Assembly (NCBI RefSeq): GCF_024006985.1
Contig: NZ_JAMXIB010000013.1
Coordinates: 26,297-90,296, forward strand
Reading direction: 5' to 3'
Length of the DNA stretch: 64,000 bases
Source: Robiginitalea marina
GTDB lineage: Bacteria; Bacteroidota; Bacteroidia; Flavobacteriales; Flavobacteriaceae
A program made the position numbers and the translations under genes. Positions 51,432 to 61,291 of the stretch are shown one piece after another. The notes beneath the pieces are model-generated. The model worked only from the letters and a program-made list of their open reading frames with translations, made no database searches and was not told the DNA's origin. Within the stretch, counting starts at the first letter, position 1; each line of letters opens with the position of its first letter.

Positions 51432-52538
51432 ATGTTCCCAGAAGGACTGTACACTGCCCTTACCAATCCCTATGCGATCACCGCCCTTGCCGCCGTTTTG
51501 GCCTACTGGGTGTCGGTGCACCTGTACCCGGTGATCATTTACCTGAGCCAGGCCAAAAACCTGATGGAAGAGCCCGGGGAGCGCAGCGCCCACCAGTACC
51601 GCGTACCCACCTACGGGGGGGCGGGCATCTTTATCGCCTTCAGCGTACTGGCCATGAGCCTCTCGTGCCTGGGCAATTGCCCCCAGGAGGCCCTGGCCCG
51701 CATCCTGAGCCTGATGGCGGGCATATCCATTTTGTTTTTCCTGGGCATCAAAGACGATATGGTGGGGCTCGACCCGGCCAAGAAGTTCGCCGGGCAGCTG
51801 GTGGCCGCCGGCCTGGCCATTTTTGTGGGCGGGGGGTGCATCGAAAGCCTCGACGGCATTTTCGGCCTGGGCGAGCTGCCCTACCTGGCCTCCGTTTTGT
51901 TTACCACCTTTGTGTTTCTGCTGGTGGTGAACGCCTATAACCTCATCGACGGCATCGACGGGCTGGCGGGTTCCCTGGCCCTGATCGCCACCATCGTGTT
52001 CGGGGGGTTCTTTTTGGTGGCCGGCGACACGTCCATGGCCATCACCTCCTTTGTGCTGGTGGGCGCCCTGCTGGGCTTCCTCCGCTTTAACCTCTCGTAC
52101 ACCAAACGCCTGTTTATGGGCGATTCCGGCTCACTCTTCGTGGGCTTCCTGCTGGCCTTCCAGGCCGTGGTGTTCCTGGGGGCGAACCAGCAAACGTCGC
52201 CCTCCTCCATTTTGTCGAATGCGCCGGTGATTGTGCTGAGTGTTTTTATGTTTCCTCTGATTAACTTGTTCTCAACCTTACTATTTCTAATTAAGGTTAA
52301 AAGGTTAGATAATTACTTCTGGAAATCCCGATCGCTAGACAAACCCTTTCTTAAAAAGAGATTCCCCAGAAGACATAGCACTCCTCAAATTCTGCTCAAG
52401 AGCCTTTTGATTCTTGTAATTAGTTGGCTCGTCCAAGACATTTCAATTCATTTACATTTTTATTTGGTCCTCGCAATAGGTGTTTTACTTTTTCAATTGC
52501 CAAAATCCAAAATGCTTCCTCTTTCCGAGATTTACTAA
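51432..52538 (+). CDS. WecA/MraY-like glycosyl-1-phosphate transferase with an AT-rich, divergent C-terminus
   Basis: 368 residues. N-terminal helices, KNLMEEPGERSAHQYRVPTY, YNLIDGIDGLAGSLA and MGDSGSLFVGFLLAF are conserved motifs of polyprenyl-phosphate sugar-1-phosphate transferases, which start lipid-linked glycan synthesis. From about base 52235 base composition turns AT-rich, and the expected His-rich catalytic loop (HIHH-like) is replaced by FPRRHSTPQILLKSL. The 3' part may come from another source by recombination, or the gene may be decaying. No other glycan genes follow. Confidence 0.8.
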   Translation: MFPEGLYTALTNPYAITALAAVLAYWVSVHLYPVIIYLSQAKNLMEEPGERSAHQYRVPTYGGAGIFIAFSVLAMSLSCLGNCPQEALARILSLMAGISILFFLGIKDDMVGLDPAKKFAGQLVAAGLAIFVGGGCIESLDGIFGLGELPYLASVLFTTFVFLLVVNAYNLIDGIDGLAGSLALIATIVFGGFFLVAGDTSMAITSFVLVGALLGFLRFNLSYTKRLFMGDSGSLFVGFLLAFQAVVFLGANQQTSPSSILSNAPVIVLSVFMFPLINLFSTLLFLIKVKRLDNYFWKSRSLDKPFLKKRFPRRHSTPQILLKSLLILVISWLVQDISIHLHFYLVLAIGVLLFQLPKSKMLPLSEIY

Positions 52539-52609
52539 TTTAAGAAACAGAAGTCTAGTTCCTAAACTCAGTTGGTTTGAATCGGAGAAAAGATTAAATG
52601 CCATATTCG

Positions 52610-52789
52610 AAACCTGACTGATATTCCCTCCCAAGAAGGACTTAATCGGTCCCTTCGAAGGGCACCGGTAATAGAGAATAGCGCTCTAAGGAGCTTATCT
52701 AGAAATATCATTAATCGAGTCCTGCACACCATTCATGAGATTTTCACCCTGAAGTGAGCTTCGCGCTACTTCAGGGGTTCGAAATGACA
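52610..52789 (+). repeat. MITE-like repeat, copy H (degenerate)
   Basis: Only the right part is clear: ATTCATGAGATTTTCACCCTG, the hairpin CTGAAGTGAGCTTCGCGC and a perfect TTCGAAATGACA end. The left part is AT-rich and decayed. Together with 52539-52609, which shows nothing recognisable, it fills the gap after the WecA-like gene. Confidence 0.6.
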
Positions 52790-52879
52790 GCTCCCCCCCC
52801 GCAGCATTCTTCCATTGCCCACTGCATAGTCCCCCAAAATCCCCTATCTTCGGAACACCCAACCCGTTAACCCACCGCT

Positions 52880-53581
52880 GTGTTCCGCTTCCTCCGTACC
52901 TTACGCCTCAGCCTGCTGGCTGAAAACCGCACGCGCAAATACCTGTTATACGCCATCGGGGAGATTGTGCTGGTGGTGCTTGGGATCCTGATCGCGCTTC
53001 AGATCGACACCTGGAACGAGGTGCGGAAAAACAGGGCCTTTGAAAAGGAGGTGCTGGCGCAGATCAAAGAAAACCTGCTTCAGGACAAGATGGTGCTGCA
53101 GGCGGTTGCCCGAAGTTACCAGGAAGCTATAGCGGCATCCGGAAAGCTGTTGGACCCCTCAAAGAGGAGCGCCTTCCCCGATAGCATCCCCTTCTGGCTG
53201 GGCCGGGTAGCCCGGTTTGAGCGCTTCAACCCCCTTACCAGTTCGTATGAGGTGCTTAAATCCAAAGGGCTCGATATTGTTTCCAAAGACACCTTGCGGC
53301 TGTTGCTCGGCCAGTATTACGACGACAAAACCGCCAGGGCTTCTTTGGCGATGGAAGATATCGAGTATTCCTTTAACAACGAATGGCTGCCCCTGATGCG
53401 GGATCACATCACCGATTTCAAATTCGGGAAGTATTTGCGCGTAATTTCCATGGATGCCTTCCTGAACAACACCAACATCCTGCGCATCCTGGTCATGAAC
53501 CGCGATAATTATAGTGCAGGGCTGGTTCAGGTACAGGGCGTCCTGAACCATATTGACACCCTGCTTTCTGAACTCCCGTAA
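52880..53581 (+). CDS. DUF6090-type membrane protein
   Basis: 233 residues, GTG start. The N-terminus RTLRLSLLAENRTRKYLLYA, then the span GEIVLVVLGILIALQIDTWN, is diagnostic of this Bacteroidota family. A long helical extracytoplasmic region follows. The function is unknown. Many Bacteroidota genomes carry several scattered paralogues. Confidence 0.82.
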   Translation: MFRFLRTLRLSLLAENRTRKYLLYAIGEIVLVVLGILIALQIDTWNEVRKNRAFEKEVLAQIKENLLQDKMVLQAVARSYQEAIAASGKLLDPSKRSAFPDSIPFWLGRVARFERFNPLTSSYEVLKSKGLDIVSKDTLRLLLGQYYDDKTARASLAMEDIEYSFNNEWLPLMRDHITDFKFGKYLRVISMDAFLNNTNILRILVMNRDNYSAGLVQVQGVLNHIDTLLSELP

Positions 53582-53663
53582 CGCCCCACAAGCTCCGCTT
53601 CCAGTGAAACGTATTTCCACGGCCTGCACTTCGGGGAAAGGAAGAGCCTGTGGAACAATAACG

Positions 53664-53886
53664 CCAACAGGGACTGAAAAATCCCTCCCGGGAAGCACAA
53701 CTCGGTCCCCTCCTCCGGAGGGGATTTAGGGGTGGGTAGGCTCGGAAAACCCACCCCTGGCCCCTCCCAGGAGGGGAATCCTGTGGTAGGTGTTTCCTCC
53801 CAGGAGGGGAAGAGTGTAGCGCAGCAAAGGGCTGACTGAGAAACCTCACCTGGCCAGACCTGCTCATTATTGATAAGAGTTCTCAC
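53664..53886 (+). repeat. MITE-like repeat, copy I (inverted double core, no terminal ends)
   Basis: Same subfamily as copy C: CGGTCCCCTCCTCCGGAGGG, then the reversed core ACCCACCCCTGGCCCCTCCC, then GACTGAGAAACCTCACC. Both 12-bp ends are lost. It fills the gap before the S9 peptidase gene. Confidence 0.7.
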
Positions 53887-53926
53887 ACGTTTCGTATCTT
53901 CAGGGGCCTAACTCCATCCTACCCCT

Positions 53927-55963
53927 ATGAACACCCGTTTGCTGCTTTCGCTGTGGGCCTTCACCATGCTGACCGGTATGGGCCACGCACAGAAGAACCC
54001 TTCCTTCGAAGAGGTCATTTCCCTCGAAGGGCTCGCCAACCCCGTGCTTTCTCCCGACGGGCGGCATGTGGCCTTTGAGAAAACCACCACCGACTGGGCC
54101 GAAAACCGCTTCGACCGGGAGCTCTGGCTCTCCAAAGACGGGGGCGCGCCCATCCCCCTGACCCATAACCCGAAAGGCAGCAGCCAGGGGGCCCAATGGT
54201 CGCCCGACGGACAGTGGCTCGCCTTTGTGTCGGACCGGGGCAACGACGACCAGATTTACCTGCTGCGCACGGCCGGGGGCGAGGCCTTCCCCCTGACCGA
54301 TGTGGAAGGGGGCGTGGGCGATTTCGAGTGGCGGCCCGACGGGGCGCAGATCGCCTTTTTGCGAAGGGAAGACCAAAAAAAGGCCGAGGAGGCCCGCAAG
54401 GAGAAGTACGGCGCCTTTGAGGTAGACGATGCCGAATACCGCCGCGCCCGGCTCTGGGTGCAGGACGTGGTGCCTGCCCGCCTCACCGAAGCCCCCCTGC
54501 CCGAACAGGCGAACGATTCCGCCTGGAAAGCGGCCCGCAAACCCCGCGCGCTCATCGACAGCGTCGACTTCCACATCCGCGGGTTCAAATGGTCGCCCGA
54601 TGGCCGGTACATTGCCTTTACCCGCCAGCCCGACCCGCTGATCAACAGCTCGCGGCATGCCGACATTTCCATCTATGACGTGGCCTCCGGCACCCACCGG
54701 GTGGTGGTGGGCAACCCCAGTTCAGACACCTTTATCGACTGGTCGCCCGACAGCCGCAGCATCCTCTTCGGCAGCGCCGGGGCCGACACCACCTCGTATT
54801 ACTACAAGAATTCCCGCATTTTCAGGATGGAGCTGGACGGCTCGGGTACCCGCCCCCTGGCCGCCGATTTTGACGAGGACCTGGGTGGCCTGCACTGGAC
54901 CGAAAGCGGCATTTACGGCACGGCCTGGCAAAAAACCCGCCGGCCCGTATTCCGCATCGACCCCGCCACCGGCCGCGCCCGGGAAATCGCAACGGGCCTC
55001 GATATGGCCTGGCAGCTTTCCTTCGACAAAAGCGGGAAGCAGGTGGCCCTGCTGGGCCGCCTGAACGACGGCCTCTGGGAGGTCCGCAAGGCCGACACAG
55101 GGTTTAAAAACAGTACGGTAATCGCCTCAGCCACCCCCCAGATTGAGGGCTGGGCCACCGCCCAAAGCGAGGTGGTCCAATGGCAAAGCCAGGACGGGGC
55201 CACCATCGAAGGGGTGCTCCACAAGCCCAGGGATTACGACCCCGCCAAAAAATACCCCCTGCTGGTGGTCATCCACGGGGGGCCGACGGGCATTTCCGCC
55301 CCGGAACCCGTACCGGCCTACGTGTACCCCATGGTGCAGTGGCTCAACAAGGGGGCCCTGGTGCTGCGGCCCAACTACCGCGGTTCGGCCGGGTATGGGG
55401 AGGCCTTCCGCTCCCTGAACGTGCGGAACCTGGGGGTGGGTGATGCCTGGGATGTGCTCTCGGGGGTGGCCCACCTGGAAAAGCAGGGCCTGATAGACCC
55501 CGACAAGGTGGGCTGTATGGGCTGGAGCCAGGGCGGGTATATTTCGGCCTTCCTGGCCACGAATTCCGACAAATTCAAGGCCTTTTCGGTGGGCGCCGGC
55601 ATCTCGAACTGGGTCACCTATTATGTGAATACCGACATCCACCCCTTTACGCGCCAGTACCTGCAGGCCACGCCCTGGGAAGATATGGAGATCTACCAGC
55701 GCACCTCGCCCATGACCAACATCAACAACGCCTCCACCCCCACCCTTATCCAGCACGGGGAAAACGACCGGCGCGTGCCCATCCCCAATGCCTATGAGCT
55801 GCTGCAGGGCCTGCGCGACGTGGGCGTGCCGGCCAAACTGGTGGTTTACAAGGGCTTTGGCCACGGCATCACCAAGCCCAAAGAGCGCCTGGCCGCCATG
55901 TGGCACAACTGGCAGTGGTTCGGGAAGTACCTGTGGGGGGAGGAGATTGAGTTGCCGGAGTGA
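53927..55963 (+). CDS. S9 family peptidase (dipeptidyl/acylaminoacyl peptidase type), secreted
   Basis: 678 residues. The signal peptide ends MGHAQ. An N-terminal propeller of PD40-type repeats (about 35-400; VLSPDGRHVAFEK, AQWSPDGQWLAFVSD) precedes an alpha/beta hydrolase domain (about 420-678). The catalytic serine is in GCMGWSQGGYISA, the aspartate in QHGENDRRVPI and the histidine in GFGHGITKP. It probably releases dipeptides or blocked amino acids in the periplasm. Confidence 0.93.
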   Translation: MNTRLLLSLWAFTMLTGMGHAQKNPSFEEVISLEGLANPVLSPDGRHVAFEKTTTDWAENRFDRELWLSKDGGAPIPLTHNPKGSSQGAQWSPDGQWLAFVSDRGNDDQIYLLRTAGGEAFPLTDVEGGVGDFEWRPDGAQIAFLRREDQKKAEEARKEKYGAFEVDDAEYRRARLWVQDVVPARLTEAPLPEQANDSAWKAARKPRALIDSVDFHIRGFKWSPDGRYIAFTRQPDPLINSSRHADISIYDVASGTHRVVVGNPSSDTFIDWSPDSRSILFGSAGADTTSYYYKNSRIFRMELDGSGTRPLAADFDEDLGGLHWTESGIYGTAWQKTRRPVFRIDPATGRAREIATGLDMAWQLSFDKSGKQVALLGRLNDGLWEVRKADTGFKNSTVIASATPQIEGWATAQSEVVQWQSQDGATIEGVLHKPRDYDPAKKYPLLVVIHGGPTGISAPEPVPAYVYPMVQWLNKGALVLRPNYRGSAGYGEAFRSLNVRNLGVGDAWDVLSGVAHLEKQGLIDPDKVGCMGWSQGGYISAFLATNSDKFKAFSVGAGISNWVTYYVNTDIHPFTRQYLQATPWEDMEIYQRTSPMTNINNASTPTLIQHGENDRRVPIPNAYELLQGLRDVGVPAKLVVYKGFGHGITKPKERLAAMWHNWQWFGKYLWGEEIELPE

Positions 55964-55985
55964 CCACTCCGCCTGAAGGCGGATA

Positions 55986-56131
55986 GGTCATTTCGAAGGA
56001 GGGAGTCCCGATAGCTATCGGGACGACCGACTGAGAAATATCACCTAAGAAGCGCTGCACGGTCCCCTCCTCCGGAGGGGATTTAGGGGTGGGTTCCTAA
56101 AGGCCTGCATACGATTCATGAGGTTTCTCAC
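55986..56131 (+). repeat. MITE-like repeat, copy J (right end missing)
   Basis: Left end GGTCATTTCGAAGGAGG, CCCGATAGCTATCGGGACG, CTGAGAAATATCACC, one core and CATGAGGTTTCTCACC. It then passes into short GCTAATT repeats (56151-56178) that also occur near 61056-61072. Confidence 0.75.
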
Positions 56132-56202
56132 CAACACGAACCCTGAACCCATTGGCTAATTTGCTAATTCGCTAATTAACCCACTACCTCCTCCGCCGCG
56201 AA

Positions 56203-57465
<1,263 letters not shown>

Positions 57466-57603
57466 GTTTTCGTGTTGCGATCCCATGCGATTGACCTCGG
57501 TGGAATCTGGTTTTTTGTTTTACGGCGCGAAGGTAGTGCTAATAAAGGGGCTTTCGGCGATTCTTGGGATTGATTTGTGATTTCAGTGGCAGGTAAAGGG
57601 CTT

Positions 57604-57697
57604 TGTCATTTCGAAGGAGGCTCCCTATAGCTATCGGGACCGACTGAGAAACCCCACCAAGAGGGATCTGCACATCTTTGATGAGATTTCTCACCCC
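57604..57697 (+). repeat. MITE-like repeat, copy K (overlaps a gene end)
   Basis: Perfect left end TGTCATTTCGAAGGAGG, then CTATAGCTATCGGGACC, CTGAGAAACCCCACC and GATGAGATTTCTCACCCC. The last bases contain the stop codon (minus strand) of the adenylate cyclase gene. Confidence 0.8.
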
Positions 57698-59484
57698 TCC
57701 CCCACAAAATACATCTTAAGCTTCCCGCGGTTCTTCACGCTGAGCTCTCCCCGGTAGTGGCAGGGGAAATCGGCTTTGACCAGCTGGTAGGTGTTTTCGG
57801 AGATGTTGATCTTCCCGGGTTCGGAGGCCGATTCCATGCGGGAGGCGATGTTCACCGCATCGCCCCAGATGTCGTAGGCGAATTTCTTGGTGCCCACCAC
57901 CCCGGCCACCACCGGGCCGGTATTGATGCCAATGCGCACGTTGAACCCGCCCTGCCCCCCGGGCATGCCGGCAGCCGACTCCCTTACGAAGCGGACGATC
58001 TCCAGGGCGGCTTCCACACACTGGCGGGCATGGCCTTCGGAGGGGAAGGGAAGGCCCCCGGCGCACATGTAGGCGTCACCGATGGTTTTGATCTTCTCGA
58101 GCCCGTGGCGGTCGATGATTTCGTCAAACTTGGAGAAGTAAAAATCGACCCGCTGCACCAGTTCCTCGGGCGACATGCTTTCCGCATACCCGGTAAACCC
58201 TTCAAAATCGGTGAACAGGATGCTGACCGATTCGAATTTCTGGGCCCTCACCCGGCCGCTTTCCTTCAGCTCCCGGGCAGTTTCCTCGGGCAGGATGTTG
58301 CGGAGCAACTGGTCGGAGCGGTCTTTCTCTTCCTCGATGATGCGGTTGGTGCGGCGGATGTATTTGTTGCGCCGGAAAAGGCTGAAGGCGATCAGGGCGA
58401 TCAGCACCCCCGACACCCCCGTGGCGATCACCACAATGCGCTGGTTCCGCTGTTGCTGGCTCAGCAGGTCTACTTCGGCCTGTTTCTGCGACACCTCGAA
58501 GTCGGTGCGCAAATCGGCCATCTCCTGCACCGATTTCAGGTTCCGCAGGCTGTCGCGGGCGGCGATATGGTCTTTGTAGTGGGAGTAGGAGGCCGCGGTA
58601 TTGCCGGCCGCGGCATACAATTCGGAAAGCTTCTTGTGGGCATCGCTCACCTGTTCCTTCAGCCCGTAACGCGTGGCCAGGTCGAGGCTCCGCCGGGCGT
58701 ACCCCAGGGCTTCTTCCGTGTCGCCCTGCTTCTGGTAGATGTCGGCCAGGTAGGTCAGGTACACGCTAATGGGGTAGTAGTCTCCTTGCTCCTCCAGCAG
58801 CGCGATGGCCTGGTTGATGTTGGCCAGGGCAAGGGAGTCCTGCCCCATCTCGGCCAGCACCATGCCCAGGTTGCCTTTGTTGTAGGCGACCCCGGGACCA
58901 TAGTATTTCCTTTCATAGATCTGCCCCGATTCCTCAAAGTGTCGTAGGGCCTTCGGATAGTCCCCTTCAAAAAAATAAAAATCCCCGGCATTCATCAAGG
59001 CCGCGGCCAGCTCGAGGGTATCGGTGGTTTTGCGCAACAGGTCAATGGCCTGGTCGTAATACCGGGTGGCATTGGCCGGGTTTTTCATGATGGAATACAC
59101 ATCGGCGATAGCCAGGTAGGCAGCGCCCTCAAACCCCATTGATTCGGTATCCCGGGCCGCCGAAAGCGCCTTGAAAAAGGCCTCCAGGGCCTGCTCCGGT
59201 TCCCCAAGCATTAACAGGGAGTACCCCTTTCGGATGTATCCGCTGTACAGGGGTCGCTTTTCCCCGGTCTCTTTGGCCAGGGCGATGAGTTCTTCGGAAT
59301 ACCGCAGCGCCTGCTGCCGGTCGCGGACCTCGTGAAAGGCGAGGTCGCGAAGGAGTTCAAAGCGCGCCGCCCCTTTCACGGTATCCGCTGCATAGATTTG
59401 GGCCAGGCTGTCGGCCACCTTCTGGTCCTGCCCGTGCAAAGGCAGCAGGGACAATAGGCCCAGGACCGCGCAGGCCATTTTCAT
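57691..59484 (-). CDS. TPR-containing membrane class III adenylate cyclase
   Basis: 597 residues from MKMACAVLGLLSLLPLHGQ (signal peptide). TPR repeats (about 30-320), a coiled helix, one membrane span (about 350-372) and a CHD cyclase domain (about 415-597). Metal aspartates are in LFTDFEGF and TIGDAYM. The base-selecting Lys (EKIKTIG) and Asp (YDIWGD) match adenylate rather than guanylate cyclases, and ASRMES carries the transition-state residues. It is 23 bp downstream of the 109-residue gene, probably one operon. Confidence 0.9.
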   Translation of the reverse strand: MKMACAVLGLLSLLPLHGQDQKVADSLAQIYAADTVKGAARFELLRDLAFHEVRDRQQALRYSEELIALAKETGEKRPLYSGYIRKGYSLLMLGEPEQALEAFFKALSAARDTESMGFEGAAYLAIADVYSIMKNPANATRYYDQAIDLLRKTTDTLELAAALMNAGDFYFFEGDYPKALRHFEESGQIYERKYYGPGVAYNKGNLGMVLAEMGQDSLALANINQAIALLEEQGDYYPISVYLTYLADIYQKQGDTEEALGYARRSLDLATRYGLKEQVSDAHKKLSELYAAAGNTAASYSHYKDHIAARDSLRNLKSVQEMADLRTDFEVSQKQAEVDLLSQQQRNQRIVVIATGVSGVLIALIAFSLFRRNKYIRRTNRIIEEEKDRSDQLLRNILPEETARELKESGRVRAQKFESVSILFTDFEGFTGYAESMSPEELVQRVDFYFSKFDEIIDRHGLEKIKTIGDAYMCAGGLPFPSEGHARQCVEAALEIVRFVRESAAGMPGGQGGFNVRIGINTGPVVAGVVGTKKFAYDIWGDAVNIASRMESASEPGKINISENTYQLVKADFPCHYRGELSVKNRGKLKMYFVGEG

Positions 59485-59507
59485 TTGAAGCGTACCCAAG
59501 CGGTTTG

Positions 59508-59837
59508 TTATTTGGTATTCACGGTGATTTTCGGGTCCAGGGGTACGGCCTTGTTGGACCCCACAGCCGTGGCGTACACGGTGTAGGTTTCATCTTTCCC
59601 CCCGGCACTGTCGGAGATAATGCCTTCCCAGTTTTTGGAATTGGACTTTTGGCTCGGCCCGCTGCTGAAAACATTGGTGTCGCCGGTATATTCCACCGAG
59701 ATGCTCGCCACCCCGGAATCGCTCTTGATCTGCCACTTTACGGTGTCGCCCGGGTCGCAGGTCACATTACCGCCCTTGCTGAGGATCGCCGTGCCGTCGG
59801 GATTCAGCCCTTTGACGTTGACTACTTTTGTCGCCAT
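59508..59837 (-). CDS. 109-residue beta-rich protein, unknown function
   Basis: MATKVVNVKGLNPDGTAIL opens an all-beta, Ig- or cupredoxin-like pattern (DPGDTVKWQIKSDSG; ETYTVYATAVG). No signal peptide, one cysteine, no metal site. It is transcribed just ahead of the adenylate cyclase. I do not recognise a named family. Confidence 0.75.
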   Translation of the reverse strand: MATKVVNVKGLNPDGTAILSKGGNVTCDPGDTVKWQIKSDSGVASISVEYTGDTNVFSSGPSQKSNSKNWEGIISDSAGGKDETYTVYATAVGSNKAVPLDPKITVNTK

Positions 59838-59921
59838 GTTTTCTGGTTTTTAATGGTTGGGCAGAGAAGGTACGATTTTTTCATGGCCCTGGGGGTTATT
59901 TTTTTGGGGGGGATAAGGACG

Positions 59922-60056
59922 TGTCATTTCGAAGGAGGCTCCCGATAGCTATCGGGACCGACTGAGAAACCTCTCCAAGCAAGACCTGCACATCATTCAT
60001 GAGATTTCTCACCCCTGAAGTGAGCTTTGCTCTACTTCAGCGGGTTCGAAATGACA
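59922..60056 (+). repeat. MITE-like repeat, copy L (135 bp, complete, no core)
   Basis: Perfect ends TGTCATTTCGAA and TTCGAAATGACA, CCCGATAGCTATCGGG, CTGAGAAACCTC, ATGAGATTTCTC and the CTGAAGTGAGC hairpin. Like copies F and G it lacks the GGTCCCC core. Confidence 0.88.
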
Positions 60057-60075
60057 CCGCTTTATCCCCGCCGCG

Positions 60076-60882
60076 CTACTCCCGGCTTAAATCCTGCAGG
60101 GCAATCCGCCGGAACTCCGTCGGGTGGCTCTCGGCCTGGATGGCGATGTAGCCCGAGGCCATGGGCCTGCCTTCTGCATAGGCGTCGGGGTTGTAGTCGC
60201 TGATGGCCCCGCCGCCCATGACGGGACGGTGGTAGGTGAGTACGGTATCGCCCTCCACCAGGTGGTGGATGACCGAATCGCCCAGCACCACCATTTCCAC
60301 CGTCACCCACTGGTCGCCCCGGTAGGTTTTGGAGGTGGAATTCATGCAGTGCTCGGTGCGGAGGGCCCCGCCTATGACCACATTGGAGCCGGGGGTGCAA
60401 AGGTTCATGGTGGGGCGCTCCCCTGCTTCCCGCCCGCCCAGCAGCTGGGCCTCCAAAGAAATGGGGAAATCCTGGTGCAGGCCCATGCTGGCCGCCGATT
60501 GGCTGTGCAGCATAAAGCCGTTGTTGCGGTAGGCCCAGTCGGGCCCGCCGGGTACCTGTTCCCCCACAAAGCGGTATTCGGCCCGCAGGCGGTAGTGGGA
60601 GAACGGGGTTTGGTAAAACAGGTGCCCGAATTCCTCATTGTAGGCCTCGTACTGGTCGTAGGAGACCTTCAGCACCCCGTCTTCCACCCGAAAGGTGTTG
60701 TTGTAGTTGTCGCCCAGGGCAAAACCCCGGATCTTGACATCCCAGCCCTCAAGGTCCCGTCCGTTGAAAAGCTCGATCCACTCCGGCTCCGCGGCTGCGG
60801 GTTCCGCCGGGGGCACAGGGGTTTTGTCGCGGCATCCGCTGCAAAGCAGCGCCAGCAGGATGACGGCTGTAAGGGTTTTCAT
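60076..60882 (-). CDS. DUF1080 (3-keto-disaccharide hydrolase-like) lipoprotein
   Basis: 268 residues from MKTLTAVILLALLCSGC, a lipoprotein signal (Cys17). The single lectin-like DUF1080 domain runs from WIELFNGRDLEGWDVKIRG to the C-terminal GYIAIQAESHPTEFRRI. The family binds or cleaves sugars; 3-keto-glucoside hydrolase activity is known for some members. No glycan operon surrounds it. Confidence 0.88.
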   Translation of the reverse strand: MKTLTAVILLALLCSGCRDKTPVPPAEPAAAEPEWIELFNGRDLEGWDVKIRGFALGDNYNNTFRVEDGVLKVSYDQYEAYNEEFGHLFYQTPFSHYRLRAEYRFVGEQVPGGPDWAYRNNGFMLHSQSAASMGLHQDFPISLEAQLLGGREAGERPTMNLCTPGSNVVIGGALRTEHCMNSTSKTYRGDQWVTVEMVVLGDSVIHHLVEGDTVLTYHRPVMGGGAISDYNPDAYAEGRPMASGYIAIQAESHPTEFRRIALQDLSRE

Positions 60883-60952
60883 AGGCATCTTGGGCAAAGG
60901 TGTTTTCCTAAGGTAGGTTTTTTTGGGGGAAATGACAGGTGTACTGCCCCCG

Positions 60953-61034
60953 TGTCATTTCGAAGGAAACCCCATCGGGGGTGGCTGAGAAACCTCACCT
61001 TACAGCACCCGCACATCATCAATGTGGGTTCTCA
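60953..61034 (+). repeat. MITE-like repeat, copy M (decayed)
   Basis: Left end TGTCATTTCGAAGGAAACC, CTGAGAAACCTCACC and TCATCAATGTGGGTTCTCACC. A GAAATGACA fragment (60930-60937) just before it may be the end of another copy. GCTAATT-type short repeats follow (61056-61085). Confidence 0.65.
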
Positions 61035-61103
61035 CCAACGCAACCCCTAACACCATTGGCTAATTCGCTAATTGACAAATTTGCAAATTACCCCCCTGAC
61101 AAG

Positions 61104-61198
61104 CCCGACTGAGAAATCTCACCTAAGAAGCGCTGCACGGTCCCCTCCCACGGAGGGGATTTAGGGGTGGGTTCCCAGACCTGCCCATCATTCATGAG
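61104..61198 (+). repeat. MITE-like repeat, copy N (core only)
   Basis: CGACTGAGAAATCTCACCTA, GGTCCCCTCCCACGGAGGGG, ATTTAGGGGTGGGTTCC and ATTCATGAG. Both terminal repeats are missing. The rest of the gap to 61291 holds only a TATCTTTA box (61261-61268) before the next gene. Confidence 0.75.
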
Positions 61199-61291
61199 CC
61201 ATCTCCCCCTCCCTTCCCCGAATTTAACACAGGCCGGAAGCAACGCGCATTGGGGATTTGTATCTTTAAGGTAGCCTTCGAACGACCTGCC

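Noticed and set aside
56151..56178. Short GCTAATT tandem repeats (also at 61056-61085)
   Set aside because: Simple AT-rich repeats next to decayed MITE-like copies; too short to assign a function.
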